Source: Flavobacterium sp. CS20
Lineage (GTDB): Bacteria > Bacteroidota > Bacteroidia > Flavobacteriales > Flavobacteriaceae
NCBI RefSeq assembly: GCF_018080005.1
Contig: NZ_CP073015.1
Location: 1,302,001 to 1,366,000, forward strand
DNA length: 64,000 bases
Reading direction: 5' to 3'
Part shown: in pieces, positions 1 through 8,821 of the stretch
How positions within the stretch are numbered: the stretch's first letter is position 1
How the letters are laid out: every line of letters starts with the position of its first letter
The notes under the pieces: model-generated
Told to the model about the DNA's origin: nothing
The model's input: the letters and a program-made list of their open reading frames with translations, nothing else
Database searches by the model: none
Program-made: the position numbers and the translations under genes

Positions 1-574
1 CTAATGATATTAGCCTTGAAATGGTAGTCACTTCTTTTTTCTTTAAAGAATTTAAAACTTGGTTTGAAGACATTTTTTTCAACTGAGAAGCGTCATAATT
101 AGCAGGTAAGGCTTTCTCTCCTTTAGGGAGATCAAGTGGGGTTTCAGAAGCTTTCACCAAATCATTAATCATCCCCTGCAAACCCATTTCCCGACCGTCG
201 TCTGGTGAATAAATTCGAGTAATGCCGTAGTCCATAAGTTCTTTGATTTCTTCCTCAAGAATGACACCGCCACCACCACCAAAAATCTTGATATGGGATG
301 CTCCTTTCTCTTGAAGTAAATCATACATGTATTTAAAATACTCGTTGTGACCGCCTTGATAGGATGTCATAGCTATAGCATTGGCATCTTCTTGAATGGC
401 ACAATTCACTACTTCATCAACACTTCTATCGTGGCTAAGATGAATCACTTCTACACCTGTGGATTGAATAATGCGACGCATAATGTTGATTGCAAGATCG
501 TGACCATCAAACAATGAAGCGACTGTAACGATTCTTACATTATGTTTAGGTTTGTAAATTTTAGTCTGTTGCAT
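1..574 (-). CDS. IcmF-type fused acyl-CoA mutase, N-terminal part
   Basis: Amino-terminal part of a coenzyme-B12-dependent carbon-skeleton acyl-CoA mutase of the IcmF type, in which the B12-binding domain comes first, followed by a MeaB-like GTPase chaperone and the substrate barrel. The gene runs out of the window to the left, so only about 191 residues are seen and the last two domains are not visible. The visible part is the B12-binding fold: DGHD at residues 23-26 supplies the expected cobalt-ligating His, followed by [11 protein letters not shown], a glycine run (FGGGGGV) and [14 protein letters not shown]. These fit IcmF better than a stand-alone mutase small subunit, which lacks this N-terminal position. 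The start is the ATG at 574. IcmF enzymes interconvert branched and linear short-chain acyl-CoAs; the exact substrate cannot be read from this part. Confidence 0.85.
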   Translation of the reverse strand, partial: MQQTKIYKPKHNVRIVTVASLFDGHDLAINIMRRIIQSTGVEVIHLSHDRSVDEVVNCAIQEDANAIAMTSYQGGHNEYFKYMYDLLQEKGASHIKIFGGGGGVILEEEIKELMDYGITRIYSPDDGREMGLQGMINDLVKASETPLDLPKGEKALPANYDASQLKKMSSNQVLNSLKKKEVTTISRLISL

Positions 575-772
575 AGTCAATTATAGATTTTATCAAAAAA
601 CGTTTGTAAATTTAAGAATTTACAAATAATATGCGTCTTATATAAGCTAAAAGTAAGATTCTTTTAAAAATAAATCACCTGAATTTATATAGGCAATTCA
701 TTTCAGGCTTATAAGGGAGTCAAATAGTGGTTTTTTACTAAAATTATGGATTTGTGATTTCATATAAAATCA

Positions 773-2419
773 TCAATAATATATACACCACCGATCTACT
801 TTTTTTATTTGCATATCATCTAAATATTTCTGAATATCAGAAACGATATCTTTTGAACATTTAACAACCAAGAGTCCTTTGTTATATTCTAAAAAATCAA
901 TCAGCTTTTTAAAATCATTATCATTTTCTAAATTCCAATAATAGTTTTGATAATTTGTATCTTTTTCAAACCTAACTTCTCTTTTGGTGTCGTATCTATC
1001 AAGATGTATTTGTATAGTTTTTTCGTGCAAATAAAATGGCATTGATGAAAGTCTCTTGTCAAAAACGGCAACTTTGTGCTTTCCTGCTTTGTTTTCTAAA
1101 TCCCTTATTTCTTTAGCCAAAGACTTTGTGCTATTGATTAAGTTTGGATTTTGATTACCTACAACTCTAAAGGTAACCAATATCATCATAATAAACAAGA
1201 AACTTAAACTCATCAATTTTGAATATTGAGATTTAATTAGGTTTAAATTTGAATAGATTATGGTCGCCACAAAAAACAGGAGTAAAAAAATAAAATAAAG
1301 AGATTTGATTTTTAATAAACTCAAAAAATAAGCCACAGTAAAACCTACAAAAAGAATTACAAATAATACCTTATAGGTTTTGATAAAATACTTAATAAAT
1401 TTATTTTTTGAATGGTAAATCAAATAACTTGATAGTATTGCTAAATATATAAATATGGGCAAAATATATAACACCCGTTTTGAGCTAAACAATGAAAAAC
1501 AAAGTAAAACAACACCCAAATTGATCAATAAAAATTTTACTTTAGGATTAATTGAAAAGTTCTTTTTAAAATAATCTATAACTTGAAAGATTAAAAATAT
1601 TACCCAAGGAAAACCTAAAGCAGGAATCAAAACCAAAAAATACCAAAACGGCTTGTCTCGATTAAACGTTTCAGCATTTAAAGCTCTTTCAATGGTATGT
1701 TTTTTGAAAAAATAGTCCCATAATTCTGGGGTTTCTTTTACAACTATTGCAAACCAGGATACAGAAATTCCCAAAAAAATCAAAACAGATAAAAAAAGGT
1801 GATAATTAAACTTGAATTTTTTCTTAAAAATAATAAAATAAGTTATTACAAACACCACAAATGGCAACAACACAACAGGACCTTTAGTCAAAAAACCTAA
1901 ACCCAAAGCCACTGCAGAAAGATAGAGACCGTATATTTTATGCTTCTGTTTATACAACAGCCAAAAATAAATACCGATTATTTCAAATGTTGTTAAAAAA
2001 GCATCTGTAGTAAGATTATTGGTTGATATTAAAATAATTGGAAAAGAAAAATAAATAATGGCTGAAAAAAATGAAATCTTAATATTGTCAAACAAAACTT
2101 GAGCAATTTTATACATAAAAAATATTTGTAACACCAATGCAATTTGAAGAAAAAACCTTGCTCCAAATTCATTTATACCAAATATTTTGTAACCAAGTGC
2201 AACTAAATAATAGGTTAATGGTGGCTTGTGATAATGTTTTATTTCCAACAACTCTGGATGTATATAATCATGATTTATAAGTATTTCTCTACCAATTTCG
2301 GCATATCGAGCTTCACTGCTTTCTGTAAGGCTATACGAGCCCAAAACCAACAATGACATCAAGAAAATTAAACTAAGTAAAACATATATTTTGTTGGGTG
2401 AAGATATTTTTAGTGCCAT
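773..2419 (-). CDS. ArnT/PMT-like membrane glycosyltransferase
   Basis: Polytopic inner-membrane glycosyltransferase of the ArnT/PMT (GT-C fold) superfamily, 548 aa. Such enzymes move a sugar from a polyprenyl-phosphate donor to an acceptor on the periplasmic side, for example lipid A in ArnT. After the first membrane segment lies TESSEARYAEIGREIL (about residues 32-47), matching the acidic DE-type motif in the first periplasmic loop of ArnT, followed by KHYHKPPLTYYL, also typical. About ten or more further hydrophobic segments follow, and the last 120 residues form a soluble periplasmic domain. The acceptor and sugar are not predictable. It is a single-gene unit on the minus strand, with a 198-bp gap to the mutase gene downstream. 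The start ATG at 2419 directly precedes a short hydrophilic N terminus and the first membrane helix. Confidence 0.85.
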   Translation of the reverse strand: MALKISSPNKIYVLLSLIFLMSLLVLGSYSLTESSEARYAEIGREILINHDYIHPELLEIKHYHKPPLTYYLVALGYKIFGINEFGARFFLQIALVLQIFFMYKIAQVLFDNIKISFFSAIIYFSFPIILISTNNLTTDAFLTTFEIIGIYFWLLYKQKHKIYGLYLSAVALGLGFLTKGPVVLLPFVVFVITYFIIFKKKFKFNYHLFLSVLIFLGISVSWFAIVVKETPELWDYFFKKHTIERALNAETFNRDKPFWYFLVLIPALGFPWVIFLIFQVIDYFKKNFSINPKVKFLLINLGVVLLCFSLFSSKRVLYILPIFIYLAILSSYLIYHSKNKFIKYFIKTYKVLFVILFVGFTVAYFLSLLKIKSLYFIFLLLFFVATIIYSNLNLIKSQYSKLMSLSFLFIMMILVTFRVVGNQNPNLINSTKSLAKEIRDLENKAGKHKVAVFDKRLSSMPFYLHEKTIQIHLDRYDTKREVRFEKDTNYQNYYWNLENDNDFKKLIDFLEYNKGLLVVKCSKDIVSDIQKYLDDMQIKKVDRWCIYY

Positions 2420-2662
2420 AATCTAATAAGCAGTAGTATTAAAAAAGGAGTTTCAAAATTATTATTATGTGTATAATTTAGTGGTTGCTAAATCATAAAA
2501 CGAATTAAAAAAACATTTCTTATTTATTTTGCCAAAACTTTTTTTTAACACAAACCATCACACTTTGACTTAACAACTTAATATATTTATTTGATTATCA
2601 ATGTATTAAAACATATAAAATAAGAATTAAATATCATTTTATTTCTTTAAATAGATTTATTT

Positions 2663-2872
2663 TAACGTGAGTTATATTTATTTAAAGCTGTAAATCAGAT
2701 GATTACATATTTTTGTATGCAAATTTTGTCATTTCGAACGAAGAATGAGGAGAAATCTCATCCTACTGAGATGTCTCGTCGCTCATGCTTTGCTCTTTCG
2801 ACATGACAAATGATTAAATATCTTTATTTTATATGAAAATATTTTATTGGAATTTATAACGAACTCACGTTA
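2663..2872. repeat. 210-bp element with 11-bp inverted ends
   Basis: The gap between the glycosyltransferase gene and the 65-aa gene (2420-3058) has no convincing gene. It contains an 11-bp perfect inverted repeat, taacgtgagtt at 2663-2673 and aactcacgtta at 2862-2872, which brackets a second palindromic repeat at 2725-2810. The arrangement resembles a small non-autonomous element or nested intergenic repeat. No target-site duplication was established. Confidence 0.45.
2725..2810. repeat. Imperfect palindromic intergenic repeat
   Basis: The stretch begins tttgtcatttcgaac and ends tttcgacatgacaaa, so its ends are inverted copies and could form a long hairpin. The inner part (gagatgtctcgtcgctcatg) resembles a dispersed repeat often seen between genes in Bacteroidetes genomes. 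That resemblance is from memory and not from a search. It probably has no coding role. Confidence 0.55.
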
Positions 2873-3058
2873 TTTTAATTTTTTTTTCAAAAAGAATTTA
2901 CCAATAAACTCTTAGACAACTATCTACCATATTTTTAATTTTAATTGTGCTTTTTTTTAATTGAATTAACATTTTTTTTTGAAATATTTACTTAAATTAG
3001 ACAACCAAAAAAATAAAATTTATGGCATAAAACTACTTAACCTTAAAATTTAAACATC

Positions 3059-3256
3059 ATGGCAAGAGCAATGTTTGAATATACAAAGGAAGTTTTGAGA
3101 AAAGTTTCTTTTGATGCCAAATTGTTTTGTAGAGAAGTAGAAAAAGCCGTCAAAAGACTTTTACCTCATGAAATTGAAGAACTTAGAATTTTTATCAATT
3201 CCCTGATTTTTCAAAACCCTGAACTCAATCGATGTCAGGTTTATCTGAATCCTTAA
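3059..3256 (+). CDS. Small conserved flavobacterial protein, unknown
   Basis: A 65-aa protein with an amphipathic, mostly helical composition: a basic N terminus, FCREVEKAVKRLLPHEIEEL in the middle, and a C terminus ending in NP. No signal peptide, membrane segment or known motif is visible. It looks like a small hypothetical protein common in Flavobacteriaceae, but this is recollection. Its reality is supported by a clean ATG start after a long AT-rich leader and by a strong terminator 15 bases after the stop, which makes it a monocistronic unit. The function is unknown; a small cytosolic regulatory or binding protein is one possibility. Confidence 0.7.
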   Translation: MARAMFEYTKEVLRKVSFDAKLFCREVEKAVKRLLPHEIEELRIFINSLIFQNPELNRCQVYLNP

Positions 3257-3270
3257 TTTTTCATTTTATC

Positions 3271-3296
3271 AACCGCCTTTTGGGGCGGTTTTTTTT
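3271..3296 (+). terminator. Rho-independent terminator
   Basis: A GC-rich stem, aaccgcc then ttttg then ggcggtt, is followed by a run of eight T residues. It lies 15 bases after the stop of the 65-aa gene and should end its transcript. Confidence 0.9.
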
Positions 3297-3354
3297 ATTA
3301 TTACTCATCCTTCAAAGTTTTAATATAAGTATTTTTTATGTCTTTAGCATAACT

Positions 3355-3362
3355 TACTTTTG
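3355..3362 (+). promoter_or_regulatory. Putative -7 box for the FMN reductase/pabB run
   Basis: TACTTTTG matches the Bacteroidetes -7 consensus TAnnTTTG and lies 18 bases before the ATG at 3381, directly downstream of a terminator. A clear -33 TTTG is not seen, so this is tentative. Confidence 0.4.
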
Positions 3363-3380
3363 CTTTAAAATTAGTAAACT

Positions 3381-3917
3381 ATGAAAAACATATTGGCTTT
3401 TGCAGGGTCAAACAGCTCAACATCAATCAATTTTAAATTGGTTTCTTATGTTGCTTCTCAAATCAGTGATCACAAGGTCGAATTAATCGATTTAAAAGAT
3501 TTCGATATTCCCATGTATAGTGCAGATGTAGAAGAAAAACAAGGCTTTCCTAAATCTATTAAAAAACTCAACAAACACATTCAAAATGCTGATGCTTTGT
3601 TGATTTCAGTCAATGAACACAACGGTGGTTTATCGGCTTTTTTTAAAAATTGTATAGATTGGTTATCAAGACATGATAGAGATTTTTTAAAAAACAAAAA
3701 GGTATTCATCATCAGCACTTCTTCTGGTCGAGGTGGAGCAAAAATGGCTAATGATTACACCGTTGATATCTTGCCACGTTTTGGTGCTGAAGTTGTATCA
3801 AATTTTGCTCTAACTTCATTTAATCACAGTTTTTCTGAAGAAGAAGGCATTACAGATAAAGCACAAAATGAAGAATTTAAAAAAGCTTTAAATACTTTTA
3901 TTAAAGAAATTGATTAG
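3381..3917 (+). CDS. NAD(P)H-dependent FMN reductase family protein
   Basis: Flavodoxin-fold protein of the NADPH-dependent FMN reductase family, 178 aa, the usual length. It begins with a beta strand and the phosphate-binding loop GSNSSTSINFKL (residues 9-20), followed by ISVNEHNGGLSAFFKNCIDW, which corresponds to the flavin-binding segment normally reading PEYNGSxPxxLKNxIDW in the family. Note EHNGG in place of EYNGS. STSSGRGGAKM is the third loop. It is a cytosolic NAD(P)H:flavin or quinone oxidoreductase; the substrate is unknown. It is followed after three bases by pabB and is probably co-transcribed with pabB, tilS and dsbD. Confidence 0.85.
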   Translation: MKNILAFAGSNSSTSINFKLVSYVASQISDHKVELIDLKDFDIPMYSADVEEKQGFPKSIKKLNKHIQNADALLISVNEHNGGLSAFFKNCIDWLSRHDRDFLKNKKVFIISTSSGRGGAKMANDYTVDILPRFGAEVVSNFALTSFNHSFSEEEGITDKAQNEEFKKALNTFIKEID

Positions 3918-3920
3918 TCT

Positions 3921-5219
3921 TTGAGAACTTCACATAAATTTTCACCACGAGATATTGAAGCTTTTAAAAATCAGCTTTTTCATTGGTCGGCTCAATTTGA
4001 AGATATTGTTTGGCTTAACTCCAATAAAGATGCAAATGCTGACTACGATGCCATTTTAGCCATAGAAGCTTTTACGGCAATTAAAACTGATTATACTCAG
4101 GCTTTAGACGCTTTAGAAGAATATCAACAACAAACCCAAGATTGGATTTTTGGTTATTTGAGTTATGATATCAAAAATGGTATAGAAGATTTAAAATCTA
4201 AAAATGATGATGGTTTAGAGTTTCCAGATTTGTATTTTTTTCAACCGCAGAAATTGTTTTTAATTAAGGATAATTGCGTTGAATGTCTGTATTTGAATAT
4301 GCTTGCTGATGAAATAGAAGACGACCTTAAATCTATTGAAAATCAAGATGTTTTATCAAGTAACAATGCATTCCAAAACACCAACCTAATCCCGAAAATT
4401 TCAAAAACAACCTATCTTTCAAAAGTAGAAGAGGTGTTAAAACACATTCAACGTGGAGATATTTACGAGATGAATTTTTGCCAAGAGTTTTTTGCAGAAA
4501 ACCATCAATTGAATCCACAGAATTGTTTTCAAAACTTAAACGACATTTCACAACCTCCTTTTGCTTGTTTTTTTAAACATGAACATCAGTTTGCTTTAGG
4601 TGCAAGTCCAGAGCGGTTTTTGAAAAAATCTAATCAACAGCTCGTTTCTCAGCCCATAAAAGGAACGGCGAAGCGACATAAAGACTCCGAAATAGACAAA
4701 AACTACAAACTCAAACTCCAAAAAGACCCAAAAGAGATTGCTGAAAATGTGATGATTGTGGATTTGGTACGCAATGATTTGTCTAAAATTGCTAAAAAAA
4801 ATAGCGTAAAAGTTGATGACCTTTGCAAAATTTACAGTTTCAAGCAAGTTCATCAAATGATTTCCACAATTTCAGCTGAACTCAAACCTGAAATCGGTTT
4901 AAAAGATATTTTGAAAGCCACATTTCCGATGGGCAGTATGACAGGAGCACCAAAAGTCTCAGCTATGCAAATTATAGAAAATTTAGAATCGACCAAACGT
5001 GGTTTATACAGTGGTTGCATTGGCTACATTACTCCCGAATTTGATTTTGATTTTAATGTGGTCATCCGGAGTATTTTACACAATTCTTTAAAAAAATATA
5101 CCAGCTTGATGGTTGGTAGTGCCATAACACATCAATCTATTCCTGAAAATGAATATGAGGAATGTTTGGTTAAAGCTAAAGCTTTGATGGAAGTGTTAAA
5201 AAACGGGCAAGTATCTTAG
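3921..5219 (+). CDS. pabB: Aminodeoxychorismate synthase component I
   Basis: Chorismate-utilising enzyme of 432 aa. With a glutaminase partner it aminates chorismate to 4-amino-4-deoxychorismate on the way to p-aminobenzoate and folate. The C-terminal half is the chorismate-binding domain: GASPERF, PIKGTAKR (245-252), DLVRNDLSKIA, FPMGSMTGAPK and GxIGYITP-like GCIGYITPEFDFDFNVVIR. The lysine in PIKGT separates PabB from anthranilate synthase TrpE, which has PIAGT, so PabB is preferred. The start appears to be TTG at 3921, three bases after the preceding stop; no upstream ATG fits the spacing. The glutaminase partner is not in this window. Confidence 0.88.
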   Translation: MRTSHKFSPRDIEAFKNQLFHWSAQFEDIVWLNSNKDANADYDAILAIEAFTAIKTDYTQALDALEEYQQQTQDWIFGYLSYDIKNGIEDLKSKNDDGLEFPDLYFFQPQKLFLIKDNCVECLYLNMLADEIEDDLKSIENQDVLSSNNAFQNTNLIPKISKTTYLSKVEEVLKHIQRGDIYEMNFCQEFFAENHQLNPQNCFQNLNDISQPPFACFFKHEHQFALGASPERFLKKSNQQLVSQPIKGTAKRHKDSEIDKNYKLKLQKDPKEIAENVMIVDLVRNDLSKIAKKNSVKVDDLCKIYSFKQVHQMISTISAELKPEIGLKDILKATFPMGSMTGAPKVSAMQIIENLESTKRGLYSGCIGYITPEFDFDFNVVIRSILHNSLKKYTSLMVGSAITHQSIPENEYEECLVKAKALMEVLKNGQVS

Positions 5220-5229
5220 AATTTTTTTC

Positions 5230-5255
5230 ACGCTAAGACGCCAAGACGCTAAGGA
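5230..5255. repeat. Dispersed cacgctaagacg-type repeat
   Basis: The sequence cacgctaagacgccaaga and the following gctaagg is internally repetitive (cgctaagacg/cgccaagacg/cgctaagg). It is of the kind of short intergenic repeat scattered in Bacteroidetes genomes, here between pabB and tilS. Confidence 0.45.
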
Positions 5256-5300
5256 TTTTGGTTAGTTTTGTATTTTAAGTCCATAACCACTTTTAATTCA

Positions 5301-6617
5301 ATGCAAAGTTCATTTCAAAAACAAATTCAATACCTTGTTCCTGAAGCAGAAAACAAAAGGTTTTTAATTGCTGCGAGTGGTGGTTTAGACTCGACGGTTT
5401 TGATTCACTTGTGTCATGTTTTAGGTTTGAAGTTTGGCATTTGTCATGTCAATTTTAAACTGCGTGGAAAAGAAAGTGATGCAGACCAAAAGTTTTTAGA
5501 AAATTTAGCTCAAGCATTAAGCCGACCCATTTTTGTTTTAGAAAAAAATGCGAAAGATTACGCCAAGTCTCATCAACTTTCTACACAAGAAGTCGCTAGA
5601 GAAATTCGATATCGATGGTTTGAAGATTGTTTAGAAAAAGAAAATTATGATATTGTTATGACCGCACATCACGCCGATGATGATTTAGAAACCTATTTGA
5701 TCAACTCCTTTCGTGGCACGGGAATTAAAGGTTTAACGGGAATTTCTAAAAAGCGAAATAATATAATAAGACCTCTGCTTGAGTTTACAAGACAAGATAT
5801 TTTAAATTATGCTCATTCAAAAAACCTAAAATGGCGAGAAGACCAAAGCAATGCGTCTGACAACTATCTTCGCAATGTGATTCGGCACCATTTGATTCCT
5901 TTTTTTGAAAAACATGATGATAATTTACACGCCCGTTTTAAAACCACACAAAGCAATATTAAACGTCAACATGAATTGCTTGATGATTATTTGAATATTG
6001 CTTTTAAACAAATAGTTAAACAAACAGAAGACTCGTATCAATTTGACATCAAAGCTTTAGAAACCTTTTCAAATCCTAAAAACTTATTGATTGAATTATT
6101 AAAAGATTTTGGGTTCACAGATTGGGATAGCATTTACAATTTAACAACAGCTCAAGTCGGTAAATTTGTCAAGTCACCGAGCCATAAATTGGTTAAAGAA
6201 CGTGGATTTTTAGAACTTTTTGTTTTAAATAAAGTTGATAAAGACCCCATTACAATTAATTTAGAAAATCTTCCTAAAACCATAGCATTTTCAGAAGGAA
6301 AACTGCGATTTGAAATCACTGACAATTTTGATAAAGCCAACCCAAATATTGCTTTTATTTCTAAAGATTTACTTAAAACTGAACTTTTGCTTCGTCCATA
6401 TAAAATAGGTGACTATTTTTGTCCGTTAGGCATGCAAGGAAAGCGAAAATTAAGCGACTTTCTGAAAGATGAAAAACTAAGCACTAAAGAAAAGGCTCAA
6501 ATTTGGGTGCTTTGCCACAATCAAGACATCATTTGGGTAGTTAATCAAAGAATTGACGACCGCTATAAAATTACTGATAAGACAACACAATGTTTAAAAA
6601 TAACCTATTTCAAATAA
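5301..6617 (+). CDS. tilS: tRNA(Ile)-lysidine synthase
   Basis: ATP-dependent enzyme that attaches lysine to C34 of the CAU-anticodon tRNA-Ile so that it reads AUA and is charged with isoleucine; essential in most bacteria. The N-terminal PP-loop motif SGGLDS lies at residues 26-31 and the family hallmark TAHHADDDLETYLIN near residues 120-135. The C-terminal domain has LRPYKIGDYFCPLGM and GKRKLSDFL. The length, 438 aa, is normal. The frame stays open to a TTG at 5268, but the ATG at 5301 is preferred because it places the PP-loop about 25 residues in. Its 3' end overlaps dsbD by 28 bases, which suggests translational coupling. Confidence 0.93.
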   Translation: MQSSFQKQIQYLVPEAENKRFLIAASGGLDSTVLIHLCHVLGLKFGICHVNFKLRGKESDADQKFLENLAQALSRPIFVLEKNAKDYAKSHQLSTQEVAREIRYRWFEDCLEKENYDIVMTAHHADDDLETYLINSFRGTGIKGLTGISKKRNNIIRPLLEFTRQDILNYAHSKNLKWREDQSNASDNYLRNVIRHHLIPFFEKHDDNLHARFKTTQSNIKRQHELLDDYLNIAFKQIVKQTEDSYQFDIKALETFSNPKNLLIELLKDFGFTDWDSIYNLTTAQVGKFVKSPSHKLVKERGFLELFVLNKVDKDPITINLENLPKTIAFSEGKLRFEITDNFDKANPNIAFISKDLLKTELLLRPYKIGDYFCPLGMQGKRKLSDFLKDEKLSTKEKAQIWVLCHNQDIIWVVNQRIDDRYKITDKTTQCLKITYFK

Positions 6618-8599
6618 GCTTTTTATTATTCAGCTTTATTTTATTGAGTTTTAATACAACTGCCCAAATCAATTTTGGCTCGCAAAATCAAGTTTTAGAA
6701 CCCATTGAATGGAAAGCCAATGTCACAAAATCTGACAGCCTTTTTACTTTAGCATTTATCGCTGAATTAGAAGAAGGCTGGCACTTGCCGTCAATGAGAG
6801 CTTTAGGTGAAGATGTCATTGGTCCAATTCCAACCGAATTTACCTTTAAAAATCAAAAGCACTATCAGTTGGTTGGTACAACCTATGAACCCGAAGGTAT
6901 AGAAGCTTATGATGAAACTTTTGAAACCGATTTAAAATATTTTGAAGAGAAAGTTGCTTTTACCCAAAAGGTTGAAATAACTTCGTTTGACCAACCTATT
7001 GAAGTAGATGTTATGTATTCGGTTTGTGATGATAAGCGTTGCTTGCCACCAGAAACACATACCTTCAGGTTACAAATTAATCCTGATGGTTCATTTCAAA
7101 ATTTAGGTCAAGATTTGGAAGTTGATGAAACAGATGTCAACTTGACTAATTCCTTAAAGTTAGATATAAAAAACCCAGAATTGATCAGCTCAACCAATGA
7201 AGAACAATCGTATATGATGCTGTTTTTTCTTGGATTTATCGGTGGACTTTTAGCTTTGTTGACACCTTGTGTATTTCCTATGATTCCGCTCACGGTTTCA
7301 TTTTTCACCAAAGGTGCACGAACCCCGAAGATTGGTAAAATCAATGCCATACTTTATGGATTATTCATTTTTGGAATATATCTTTTACTAAGCTTGCCTT
7401 TTCATTTATTAGACAGTGTCAATCCAGAGATTTTAAACAACATTTCTACCAACACAGTTTTAAACATCATCTTTTTTATCATTTTTATGGCTTTTGCTTT
7501 TTCGTTTTTTGGTTATTACGAAATCACATTACCACAATCTTGGAGTAATCGTATGGATCAAAAAGCCATGAGTTTTGGTGGTATTGTAGGCATATTTTTT
7601 ATGGCATTGACTTTAGCTATTGTCTCTTTTTCTTGTACTGGACCAATTCTTGGTTCGTTGCTTGGTGGCTCCTTAACTGCTGATGGTGGTGCTATTCAAT
7701 TGAGCTTTGGTATGGGCGGTTTTGGTTTGGCTCTTGCTTTACCCTTTGCTTTATTTGCTTTGTTTCCTAACTGGTTAAAGGCGATGCCACAAAGTGGTGG
7801 TTGGCTGAATACCGTTAAAGTCGTTTTAGGCTTTTTGGAAGTTGGTCTGGCATTCAAATTTCTATCCAACGCCGATTTGGTTGAAAACTGGGGTTTGCTG
7901 AAACGTGAAATATTTATTGCCATTTGGATCATTGTTGGTATTGCTATGGTGCTTTATCTCTTAGGTAAAATCAAATTTCCGCACGATGCTAAAACCATCA
8001 AACTGAGTAAAGGTAGAATTTTTACATCGCTGATTATTATAGCGTTTGTGATTTATCTCGTCCCAGGATTAACTCAGTCGTCTTATGCTAATCTGAAACT
8101 CTTAAGTGGTTTTCCGCCACCATTAAATTACAGCTTGTACGACAAAGATAGTTCAGGTCCATTAGGTTTAACCGCCTATAAAGATTTTGACAAAGGACTC
8201 GCTCACGCCAAAGCTTCAGGAAAACCTATATTGATAGATTTTACAGGAATGGCCTGTGTAAATTGTCGTAAAATGGAAGAGCAAGTATGGAGCGAACCCC
8301 AAGTTTTGGAGACATTACAAAACGATGTGATTTTGATTTCGCTTTATGTCGATAAACGCACTGAATTGCCAAAAGATGAGCAGTTTAACTATAAAAAGCA
8401 AAACGGAACCATTAAAACCATTAAAACCATTGGCGACAAATGGGCGACGTTTCAAACGGTGAATTTTAAAAATAATTCTCAGCCCTATTATGTATTAATG
8501 GACAGCGATTTGAATTTACTCAATCAACCCACTGGCTATGAGCCTGATGCAGATGTGTTTTTGGAGTGGTTGGAAAATGGGATTCAGGCTGAAAATTAA
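6590..8599 (+). CDS. dsbD: Thiol:disulfide interchange protein DsbD
   Basis: Inner-membrane electron transporter of 669 aa that passes reducing power from cytosolic thioredoxin to periplasmic thiol-disulfide proteins, including those used for cytochrome maturation and copper handling. It has a signal peptide (about residues 1-25), an N-terminal DsbD-alpha-like domain with a Cys pair in VCDDKRCLPP, and eight or so membrane segments. These carry the transmembrane cysteines in LLTPCVFPMIPLT and VSFSCTGPILGSLLGG. A C-terminal thioredoxin domain has the CVNC redox motif at about residues 556-559. All three redox pairs are present, so it should be active. It overlaps tilS by 28 bases and is the last gene of the run; no terminator is obvious. 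Confidence 0.93.
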   Translation: MFKNNLFQISFLLFSFILLSFNTTAQINFGSQNQVLEPIEWKANVTKSDSLFTLAFIAELEEGWHLPSMRALGEDVIGPIPTEFTFKNQKHYQLVGTTYEPEGIEAYDETFETDLKYFEEKVAFTQKVEITSFDQPIEVDVMYSVCDDKRCLPPETHTFRLQINPDGSFQNLGQDLEVDETDVNLTNSLKLDIKNPELISSTNEEQSYMMLFFLGFIGGLLALLTPCVFPMIPLTVSFFTKGARTPKIGKINAILYGLFIFGIYLLLSLPFHLLDSVNPEILNNISTNTVLNIIFFIIFMAFAFSFFGYYEITLPQSWSNRMDQKAMSFGGIVGIFFMALTLAIVSFSCTGPILGSLLGGSLTADGGAIQLSFGMGGFGLALALPFALFALFPNWLKAMPQSGGWLNTVKVVLGFLEVGLAFKFLSNADLVENWGLLKREIFIAIWIIVGIAMVLYLLGKIKFPHDAKTIKLSKGRIFTSLIIIAFVIYLVPGLTQSSYANLKLLSGFPPPLNYSLYDKDSSGPLGLTAYKDFDKGLAHAKASGKPILIDFTGMACVNCRKMEEQVWSEPQVLETLQNDVILISLYVDKRTELPKDEQFNYKKQNGTIKTIKTIGDKWATFQTVNFKNNSQPYYVLMDSDLNLLNQPTGYEPDADVFLEWLENGIQAEN

Positions 8600-8821
8600 A
8601 TAATAGACAAATTGATAAAAAGAAATTGTGCTTGAAATATTTTTTTTATCATAATTTGGTTTTGTGATATTTTGTATATTTATTTATATACAAATTTTTA
8701 AAAATTTATCTTACCCCACAAACTTTTTGCTTGACCCCTTTTTTCCAACCATTGGCACTTGCAGACCGTTGCCAGAATTATGGTTCTCCAGTTAAAACAA
8801 CTTTAAACCTTTTGATTAGTA

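Noticed and set aside
8600..8821. Possible gene remnant after dsbD
   Set aside because: A patch near 8740-8790 is less AT-rich than its surroundings, but no frame gives a recognisable product and no repeat was matched.
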